Source: Campylobacterales bacterium
GTDB lineage: Bacteria > Campylobacterota > Campylobacteria > Campylobacterales > JAADDG01
Direction: 5' to 3'
Length of the DNA: 23,795 nt
Assembly (NCBI GenBank): GCA_027009865.1
Contig: JALVCR010000246.1
Location: 1-23,795, forward strand
Part shown: in pieces, positions 15,775 to 22,052 of the stretch
Layout: every line of letters starts with the position of its first letter
Position numbering within the stretch: the stretch's first letter is position 1
Program-made: the position numbers and the translations under genes
The notes under the pieces: model-generated
What the model saw: the letters and a program-made list of their open reading frames with translations, nothing else
Database searches by the model: none
Told to the model about the DNA's origin: nothing

Positions 15775-16959
15775 ATGAATTTCACTAAATTAAGTTTAGC
15801 TACAATTATGGCAATGAGTTTTACAGCCGCCGCAATGGCAGATGTTGACGTTCAATTTGGCGGACAAGCTGTTTTGTATTATCAAACTTTGCAAAAAGAT
15901 AGCAAAGATTGGGATTTCTTTGATAAAGCGGGCTCAAGAGGAAATGTAGGTTTGCAAATTAGATCAAAAGCTGATTTGGGCAATGGTTTTAGCGCCGGAG
16001 TTACTGCAAATGTAATCGGAACAGCAGGTTTAGAGGGCAACTTAGTAAACGGCGTTATGCAAACTGCAAGCGATACTAACGGAGATTTGGGTGGATATTG
16101 GATTCCTGAGGCTTATGTAGCCAAAACTGTCGGAAACACTACTTTAAAAATCGGTAGACAATATTTAAATACTCCTTTTGCTTTCAGTGAGGGATGGAAC
16201 GTATTTAAAAACAGTTTTGAAGCTGCAGTATTAATAAATCAAGATATTCCTGATACTACTGCTGTTCTTGCTATGGTGAACAAATCTAATGGAAATGGCC
16301 TTGGCGCTACAATGGATACTTTTGGAGCTGTAAATCCAGCAGGCGGAATGGATAATGCTGTTTATGCATTGGGATTGTTAAATAAAAGTATTCCTAATTT
16401 AAACGCAAATCTTTGGGCTTATAATTTAACAAGTTTGGCTACTGCTATATGGGCTGAGCTTGGATATAAAGTGGATGTTGGTGTTCCTTTAACTCTTGCT
16501 GCTCATTATGCTAATGTAAATCCAAGTGATGATGCATTAGAAGATACTACTATGTATGGAGTTAAAGTTGGAACTAAAGTGAACGGTTTTAAATTAAGTG
16601 TATCTTATGATGATGTGGATGACGGAGATATTCCTATTCATAATGTTGGAACCGGTGTTAAAACAAAACTCTTTGCACAACAAATCCTAAATCAAGGCGC
16701 TATCAAAAAAGATGCTAAGACTACTCAGGTTAAAGTTGTAACTCCTGAATTTTACGGAGCTAAATTGATAGCTGCTTATGCTATGACTGATGCCGGTGAT
16801 AAAAATCCAATGGGTGCTAATAATGACCTTGATGAGTTAGATGTAATTGTTAAAACTAAAGTATTGGGAACAAATATATTGCTTGCTTATGTAAATCAAT
16901 CTTATGATAAAACAGAAGATCAAGATTTGCTAAGGGTTGTTGCAAGATATAAATTCTAA
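15775..16959 (+). CDS. Major outer-membrane porin (Campylobacterota type)
   Basis: A 394-residue outer-membrane beta-barrel. A clear signal peptide covers residues 1-22 (AAMA-DVD). The mature protein begins with a strand, VDVQFGGQAVLYYQ, and continues with alternating-polarity strands such as GNVGLQIRSKADLG and TTLKIGRQYLNTPF. It ends in ARYKF, with the terminal Phe recognised by the BAM machinery. Charged and aromatic girdle residues and the GRQ motif on the fourth-fifth strand are typical of trimeric porins. The strong ribosome site, extended -10 and rho-independent terminator form a single-gene high-expression unit. The strand count was not verified, and substrate specificity cannot be told. 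Confidence 0.82.
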   Translation: MNFTKLSLATIMAMSFTAAAMADVDVQFGGQAVLYYQTLQKDSKDWDFFDKAGSRGNVGLQIRSKADLGNGFSAGVTANVIGTAGLEGNLVNGVMQTASDTNGDLGGYWIPEAYVAKTVGNTTLKIGRQYLNTPFAFSEGWNVFKNSFEAAVLINQDIPDTTAVLAMVNKSNGNGLGATMDTFGAVNPAGGMDNAVYALGLLNKSIPNLNANLWAYNLTSLATAIWAELGYKVDVGVPLTLAAHYANVNPSDDALEDTTMYGVKVGTKVNGFKLSVSYDDVDDGDIPIHNVGTGVKTKLFAQQILNQGAIKKDAKTTQVKVVTPEFYGAKLIAAYAMTDAGDKNPMGANNDLDELDVIVKTKVLGTNILLAYVNQSYDKTEDQDLLRVVARYKF

Positions 16960-16979
16960 TTGATTCTTCTATCAGTGAC

Positions 16980-17010
16980 GGGGAGTTTTATCTCCCCTTA
17001 TCTTCTTTTA
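16980..17010 (+). terminator. Rho-independent terminator after the porin gene
   Basis: Stem GGGGAG (16980-16985), loop TTTTAT, stem CTCCCC (16992-16997), then a T-rich tract. It starts about 20 bp after the porin stop. Confidence 0.7.
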
Positions 17011-17047
17011 TCCTTCCTGATTTTCTATTTAACTTAAAGGTTTTATA

Positions 17048-17626
17048 ATGGTTAAAAAAGTTTTTATAGGGCTCTTTTTATCTATATCTCTTTTTGGAGT
17101 TGATGTTGTAGTTATGCCAAATGGAAAAGTTGCCATTATTAATAAAGATGGCTCTTGGGAAGAAGTTACTCTTGCTAAAATGGGGGATAAAACCATTGCT
17201 TTGAGAAAGAACGGCACATGGGTTGTAGTGGATAAACAGATAAAGACGATAAAACCGAAAGTGAAAAATGAAGTTGTCGAAGTTGAAAAAAAACAGTCTA
17301 ACTCTTCAAATTCTATAAACTCTCCTTTTGCAAAGTATATTATAGGAGACTGGAGGGGAGATGATAGAGAGTATATATTTGATAAAAACGGAAAAATGGT
17401 TATAAAAAAAGATGGAGAGGCAATAAAAGATTTTTATACAGTTGTAGGATATGATGAAAATAAACATATTATAAGAATCGGTATAGGGAGAAGATTTAAA
17501 ATGGGTCCCTTTTCTATGGGAGGGAAAATACTCAAATTTAGATTCTCAAACGATTTTAAAAAGCTTTATGATTTAAGCGAATTGGAAGAGAATTATAAAG
17601 AGATTGAGCTTATAAAGATTAAGTAA
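17048..17626 (+). CDS. Exported protein of unknown function
   Basis: A 192-residue protein that I do not recognise. The N-terminus MVKKVFIGLFLSISLFGV is a signal peptide. Two short similar units follow: KVAIINKDGSWEEV (about residues 27-40) and TIALRKNGTWVVV (about 49-61). Both have a strand, a DG or NG turn and a Trp, reminiscent of short beta-hairpin repeats in periplasmic proteins. After a Lys/Ser/Asn linker (about 65-95), the C-terminal part (WRGDDREYIFDKNGKMVIKK) resembles a small lipocalin-like 'D-W-x-G' beta-barrel domain. AAAGG precedes the ATG. It lies just after the porin terminator, so it needs its own promoter or read-through. Its last 8 bp overlap the end of the convergent PilZ gene. 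Confidence 0.7.
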   Translation: MVKKVFIGLFLSISLFGVDVVVMPNGKVAIINKDGSWEEVTLAKMGDKTIALRKNGTWVVVDKQIKTIKPKVKNEVVEVEKKQSNSSNSINSPFAKYIIGDWRGDDREYIFDKNGKMVIKKDGEAIKDFYTVVGYDENKHIIRIGIGRRFKMGPFSMGGKILKFRFSNDFKKLYDLSELEENYKEIELIKIK

Positions 17627-18746
17627 ACTCATAAGAGTTTTGGATCTCTTTTTCCAATTCGTTTATTAATTGATGCTGTCTAAAGGAAATGTAGGAAGAT
17701 AGCTTTGATTTGCTAACAGCATTTGTATTAATATTAAATACTACTTGATTTCCCATAATTTTTATTATTTTACCAGTTACATTTATTAGAAATGTTTTTT
17801 CAGAAAGCGGCAGATCAAATTTTATATTAAACTCTATATCTTCTATATTCTTTATATTATTGAATTTTTTGAGTTTTGCAAGCTGAGTTGCTACAAGAAT
17901 GGAGCTTATGGAAAGATCTACAATAATTCCGTCAAAAAGTAGTTTTTCTCCATAAAATACTTTTACCAAAATATTTTTATGAGGTTTTACTCTTATCTCT
18001 TCTCTATCTACAGGAGAGCTGTCTAAAAACTCTATTTGTGATAGATAGATTATGGAGTTTGAAAAATCTATCTTGAAAATATCAGCTTTTAAAATATCTG
18101 GAAGAAGATTATGCTCTATAAAAATGGATTTATTCTTTTTATAAAAAGATAGTTTTGATGAATCTATTTTTATTTGTAAAAAATCATCCGTAAATTTCAA
18201 AACTTTCGCCGTCTCTATTAGGGGAATATTTTTAAAAAAGTTATAAACCTTAATATTTGGCTCTTTTTTGAAAATAGAGTTTAAAAGTTTTGTTTTATCA
18301 TGCTCTGCAAGGAAATCAAAATCTTTTGTTCCATAAAATATCTTTTCATTTTTTGATGTTTTAATCAAAAGAAAGTATCTATCAAGCCTCTCCATAAGAG
18401 TAAACAATGAGTCGCTCTCATCTACAAGTGTTATGGAGATTCTGCTCACTTTAATAGAAAACTTGATTTTTAAGCTAAAAATCAGCTTTTTCATCATTTT
18501 AACGGCGCTGTGAATTCTTACATCTTTTAAGAATAGAAGATATGTATTGTCTTTATCCAATAAAATTGGATTATAGTCGATAAAAGCGTGTATGAAAGCG
18601 ATACTGTCTTTGAAAATCTCCTCTTTTACCGTCTGCTTTCCATATTCTAATCTTGCTATGCAAAGCGGAATTTTATGCTCTTTTGCAAAAATCATTTGAG
18701 ATTCAACTATCGCCCCGTTTACAAGCTCTATTAACTTACCGTTCAT
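17619..18746 (-). CDS. Degenerate GGDEF-like + PilZN + PilZ domain protein
   Basis: A 375-residue cytoplasmic protein with no signal peptide or TM helix. Residues about 1-145 follow the strand/helix pattern of a GGDEF domain (LCIARLEY, TYLLFLKDV, VSRISITLV, LMERLDRYFLLIKTSKN) but lack any GGDEF signature, so diguanylate cyclase activity is not expected. Residues about 165-246 look like a PilZN/YcgR-N-type domain. Residues about 247-345 form a PilZ domain with RxxxR (Arg248/Arg252 in REEIR) and DxSxx(S) (Asp277, Ser279, Ser282 in place of the usual Gly). It may bind cyclic di-GMP and modulate motility or surface traits. It is last in the minus-strand cluster, 61 bp after the solute-binding protein. 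The domain calls are by eye; the N-terminal one is the weakest. Confidence 0.6.
   Translation of the reverse strand: MNGKLIELVNGAIVESQMIFAKEHKIPLCIARLEYGKQTVKEEIFKDSIAFIHAFIDYNPILLDKDNTYLLFLKDVRIHSAVKMMKKLIFSLKIKFSIKVSRISITLVDESDSLFTLMERLDRYFLLIKTSKNEKIFYGTKDFDFLAEHDKTKLLNSIFKKEPNIKVYNFFKNIPLIETAKVLKFTDDFLQIKIDSSKLSFYKKNKSIFIEHNLLPDILKADIFKIDFSNSIIYLSQIEFLDSSPVDREEIRVKPHKNILVKVFYGEKLLFDGIIVDLSISSILVATQLAKLKKFNNIKNIEDIEFNIKFDLPLSEKTFLINVTGKIIKIMGNQVVFNINTNAVSKSKLSSYISFRQHQLINELEKEIQNSYEFT
17625..17645 (+). terminator. Possible compact terminator between the convergent genes
   Basis: AAACTC-ATAA-GAGTTT (17625-17640) is a perfect 6-bp hairpin beginning in the stop codon of the exported-protein gene and followed by a partly T-rich run. 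The GC-poor stem and imperfect T-tract make it weak. Confidence 0.3.
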
Positions 18747-18807
18747 ATCTTCTCTTTGTGTGAAGTTATATATTTGTAATTTCGTCTTTTTTAGAAAAAA
18801 TTTTAAT

Positions 18808-20307
18808 TTAGGGTTTTATCCACTCTATTGCGTTATGCATAATCCCTGTTATGGAAGGGGAGACATTTTTTATTTTTTTGTTTACAGCAGTAATGGAGTT
18901 TGGAATATATAAAAACAGATATGGATTATCTTCCACTATTAATTTAAATATTCTTTTGTAGATTTTTGATAGTTTTTCTCTGTCAACTGTTCTTTCGGCC
19001 TCTTTTATGAGATTGTCAACCTCTTTATTTTTGTAATGAATAAAATTAAATCCCCCTTTTTTATCATTATCGCTGTGCCAGATAGAGTATGCTTCAGGGG
19101 TTATTCCAAGTCCCCATCCCAAAATAATAGCTTCAAATCTTCTTGGATTTACGACAGTATTTAAAAAAGCCTGCCATTCCATCGCTCTTATGGTAACTTT
19201 TACTCCTATCTCTTTTAACTGGTGTTGAATTATTTGAGCGGCATACATTCTAATTGAGTTGTTTGAATTTGTAACTATCTCAAATTCTAAAGGATGTTTT
19301 TTGTCATATCCCGCTTCTTTTAAAAGCTCTTTTGCCTTTTTTATATCTCTTTTTGGAGCTTTTACCTCTTCATTAAAAGCAAAAGTTCCCGGCATAAAGG
19401 GGCCTGTGCATACTTTTGCGTGTCCAAAAAAGAGGATATCTACAAGCTCTTTTCTGTCTATTCCCAAACTTATCGCTTTTCTAACTTTTGGATTTTTAAA
19501 TTTTTTGTTTTTTAGATTAAATCCAAGATATGTATATCCGTGAGAGATATTTTCATAAACTGAGTAAAAATTTTTAAAATCTTTATCTATTTCTCTTTCA
19601 TATTGAAGCGGGGAGAGAGAGCCTACATCAAGTTTGTGAGATTTTAGCATAAGAAATTGAGTGGAAGGATCGGGAATGAAGTGATAGGTTAAACTATCTA
19701 TATTTGGTTTATGGATATAGTAATCTTTATTGGCGGTTAATTTTATATCTTTTGAAATTTCAAAACCCTTTAATTTATAAGGGCCTGTTCCTATTGGGTG
19801 CTGATTAAAAGAGCTTGTCATTAAATCTTTCTCTTTTTGCAAAATATGTTTTGGCAAAATTCCCATCATCCAGATTTCCAAAGCCTTAAAATAGGGCTCT
19901 TTATATTTAACCTCTATTGTATATTTATCAAGGGCTTTTACGCTTTTTACATATCTAAAATCGCTTGAATAGGGGGTGAAAATTTTAGGAGATGTGATTG
20001 TTTTATAGGTAAATACCACATCTTCCGCGCTAAAAGGCTCTCCGTCATGCCATTTGATATTTTTTTTGAGTTTAAAAATTAGAGTTTTATCATCCACAAA
20101 TTTATAGCTCTCAGCCATTTTCAATCTTATATTTGCGTTTTTATCATAATCTATTAAAGAATCAAATACCCACTGCGATATCTCTCCGCTTGCGCTATCG
20201 GTTGCCAAAATGGGATTTACTCTGCTTGGATTTGCCGAGATTGAGAGATGAAGAGTGGAGGAGAGAAGGGGAATAGATAAAAATATTAAAAGAATAAATC
20301 TTTTCAA
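18808..20307 (-). CDS. Peptide/nickel-type ABC transporter solute-binding protein (SBP_bac_5 family)
   Basis: A 499-residue periplasmic binding protein with a signal peptide at about residues 1-17. Family marks are an N-terminal AxPSRVNPILATDSASGEI-like region, the signature segment WHDGEPFSAEDVVFTYKTI near residues 92-110, and HPIGTGPYKLK. The fold and length match OppA, DppA and SapA. Ligands may be oligopeptides, dipeptides or other small molecules. It starts 5 bp after the ilvA stop, in the same operon. No permease or ATPase genes are present in this window, so the partner transporter must be elsewhere, or the protein acts with a shared one. Family confidence is high; ligand confidence is low. 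Confidence 0.87.
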   Translation of the reverse strand: MKRFILLIFLSIPLLSSTLHLSISANPSRVNPILATDSASGEISQWVFDSLIDYDKNANIRLKMAESYKFVDDKTLIFKLKKNIKWHDGEPFSAEDVVFTYKTITSPKIFTPYSSDFRYVKSVKALDKYTIEVKYKEPYFKALEIWMMGILPKHILQKEKDLMTSSFNQHPIGTGPYKLKGFEISKDIKLTANKDYYIHKPNIDSLTYHFIPDPSTQFLMLKSHKLDVGSLSPLQYEREIDKDFKNFYSVYENISHGYTYLGFNLKNKKFKNPKVRKAISLGIDRKELVDILFFGHAKVCTGPFMPGTFAFNEEVKAPKRDIKKAKELLKEAGYDKKHPLEFEIVTNSNNSIRMYAAQIIQHQLKEIGVKVTIRAMEWQAFLNTVVNPRRFEAIILGWGLGITPEAYSIWHSDNDKKGGFNFIHYKNKEVDNLIKEAERTVDREKLSKIYKRIFKLIVEDNPYLFLYIPNSITAVNKKIKNVSPSITGIMHNAIEWIKP

Positions 20308-20312
20308 TTTTT

Positions 20313-21524
20313 CTAAAACTCCTCTTTAAATTTGTAGTTATGCTCTTTTAAAACTCTTCTAATGCTGTCTTGATGCTCTTTTCCTTTCGTCTCAAGAGCC
20401 ATAGTTACGTTTGCGTCTCCGTAAGAGAGGCTTGTTGAGGTTCTGTCATATCCTATATGGGTTATATTGGCTCTCTCTTTTGTAAGAAGGTCTGTTAGTT
20501 TCATCAAACTTCCCGGTTTATCCACTAAAGTTACAAGAAGTTTCATTTTTCTATGGGATTTAATTAAACCTTTCTCTATAATTACAGACAGCATCTGAAC
20601 GTCTATATTTCCTCCGCTTAAGACAACTCCTATTTTGGAATCTTTTTTATATTTTATCTTATCATGCATCAAAGCGGCCACTCCTACCGCTCCTCCACCT
20701 TCAACTACAAGTTTTTGCTTTTCAAGAAGAAACAAAATGGCGTTTGCTATCTCTTCATCATCCACTTTTACGATATCATCCGCCACTTCTAAAATATATT
20801 TTAAATTTTTTTCGCAAACATCTCTTACCGCTATTCCGTCTGCTATTGTTCTAACGCTTGTAGAGTCTATCGGTTTTTTTGCCTTAAAAGAGTTGTACAT
20901 AGCGGGAGCTCCGGAGGCTACGACTCCTATTACCTTGATATCTGGATCAAGCTGTTTTATAGCAGAACCTATTCCGCTTATTAATCCTCCTCCTCCGATT
21001 GGAACGACAATCATATCCAAATCGTTTATCTCATCTATCATCTCAAGCCCTATCGTTCCCTGTCCCGCTATCACTTTATCGTCGGCAAAAGGGTGAATGA
21101 ATGTAAGATTATGCTCTTTTGCATACTTTATGGCAAATTCGTATGCTTCGTCGTAATTATCTCCATGTAGGATAACTTCGGCTCCAAGCTCTTTTGTGCT
21201 TGTTACCTTTAAAAGCGGGGTTGCTTCCGGCATTACTATGATAGCTGGGATATTAAAAGCTCTTGCGCTGTAAGCTACTCCCTGGGCATGGTTTCCCGCG
21301 CTTGCGGCTATAACACCCTTTTGTCTCTCTTCTTTGCTTAAAGAGGCTATTTTATTGTATGCTCCCCTTATCTTATAAGCTCCGGTAATTTGAAGGTTCT
21401 CTTTTTTAAGATATACTCTTGCATTCACTTCATTGCTTAAAAGAGGAGCTAAAGCAAAAGGAGTCTTTTCCACTATTTTGGAAATTGCTCTTTTTGCGTG
21501 AACTATTTCGCTAAGAGGAATCAT
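20313..21524 (-). CDS. ilvA: Threonine ammonia-lyase (threonine deaminase) with C-terminal ACT domain
   Basis: A 403-residue PLP enzyme converting L-threonine to 2-oxobutanoate and ammonia, the first step of isoleucine synthesis (or catabolic when unregulated). The PLP Lys is Lys51 in QITGAYKIRGAYN. The SAGNHAQG loop is at 75-82 and the phosphate-binding GGGG is at 177-180. A single ACT domain spans about residues 328-403 (LVTLVDKPGSLMKLTDLL). The single ACT-like tail and about 400-residue length match the short form (TIGR01127-like) rather than the 510-residue biosynthetic E. coli IlvA. The start overlaps the CoA-binding gene stop by 4 bp. The same gene pair is recalled in C. jejuni (Cj0829c-Cj0828c). 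Confidence 0.92.
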   Translation of the reverse strand: MIPLSEIVHAKRAISKIVEKTPFALAPLLSNEVNARVYLKKENLQITGAYKIRGAYNKIASLSKEERQKGVIAASAGNHAQGVAYSARAFNIPAIIVMPEATPLLKVTSTKELGAEVILHGDNYDEAYEFAIKYAKEHNLTFIHPFADDKVIAGQGTIGLEMIDEINDLDMIVVPIGGGGLISGIGSAIKQLDPDIKVIGVVASGAPAMYNSFKAKKPIDSTSVRTIADGIAVRDVCEKNLKYILEVADDIVKVDDEEIANAILFLLEKQKLVVEGGGAVGVAALMHDKIKYKKDSKIGVVLSGGNIDVQMLSVIIEKGLIKSHRKMKLLVTLVDKPGSLMKLTDLLTKERANITHIGYDRTSTSLSYGDANVTMALETKGKEHQDSIRRVLKEHNYKFKEEF

Positions 21525-21949
21525 TTCAATGCCTTATGATCTACCATAGAGCATCTGTTTTGAATTACTTTAAGCCCCATCTCTTTGGCTCTCTTTGCGG
21601 CTTTATTGTTTACTATCCCTTTTTGAAGCCATAAAACTTTTACATCTTTTCTTTTTTCTATTGCATCGACTATCATATCAACGGCAGCCGGTTTTCTGAA
21701 AACATCCACCATATCTATCTTCTCTTCCACCTCAAGAAGAGATCTGTAAACCTTCTCCCCTAAGATCTTCTCCTCTTTTGGATAAATCGGGATTATTTTA
21801 TATCCCACGCTTTGAAGATATTTGGCTACTTTATGGCTGTCTTTTGTCTCGTTTGGAGAGAGTCCCACTACGGCTATCGTTTTTACTTCATCAAAAATTT
21901 TCTCTATCTCTTCTAAATTTTCATTTACCGCAGGAAATTCGCATTCCAT
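21521..21949 (-). CDS. CoA-binding protein (YccU-like, Rossmann fold)
   Basis: A 142-residue cytoplasmic CoA_binding_2 family protein. The Rossmann motif TIAVVGLSPNETKDSH (about residues 24-39) leads the domain, followed by YKIIPIYP, the middle VDVFRKPAAV segment, LWLQKGI, and the C-terminal NRCSMVDH motif at 131-138. Family members bind CoA; the precise role is unproven. It is the first gene of the minus-strand cluster, with GGGAGG upstream of the ATG, and its stop overlaps ilvA by 4 bp. Translational coupling with ilvA suggests a link to acyl-CoA or amino-acid metabolism, which is inference. Confidence 0.88.
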   Translation of the reverse strand: MECEFPAVNENLEEIEKIFDEVKTIAVVGLSPNETKDSHKVAKYLQSVGYKIIPIYPKEEKILGEKVYRSLLEVEEKIDMVDVFRKPAAVDMIVDAIEKRKDVKVLWLQKGIVNNKAAKRAKEMGLKVIQNRCSMVDHKALK

Positions 21950-22017
21950 TTCTAACCTCCCAAATATTTTTGAAAGTATATCATTTAATTTGCCGATTTT
22001 CGTTAAATATGAAATGG

Positions 22018-22023
22018 TAAAAT
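22018..22023 (+). promoter_or_regulatory. Possible -10 box for the beta-helix surface protein
   Basis: TGGTAAAAT is an extended-10-like sequence (TG-N-TAAAAT) ending 29 bp before the ATG at 22053; AAAGGA follows as ribosome site. The 103-bp divergent gap also serves the CoA-binding gene on the other strand. Confidence 0.35.
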
Positions 22024-22052
22024 AGTCTCTTACAAATTACAAAGGATATCTG

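Noticed and set aside
20635..21096. 153-codon plus-strand open frame opposite ilvA
   Set aside because: Antisense shadow of a strongly supported enzyme gene; Ser/Pro/Thr-rich translation without family motifs.
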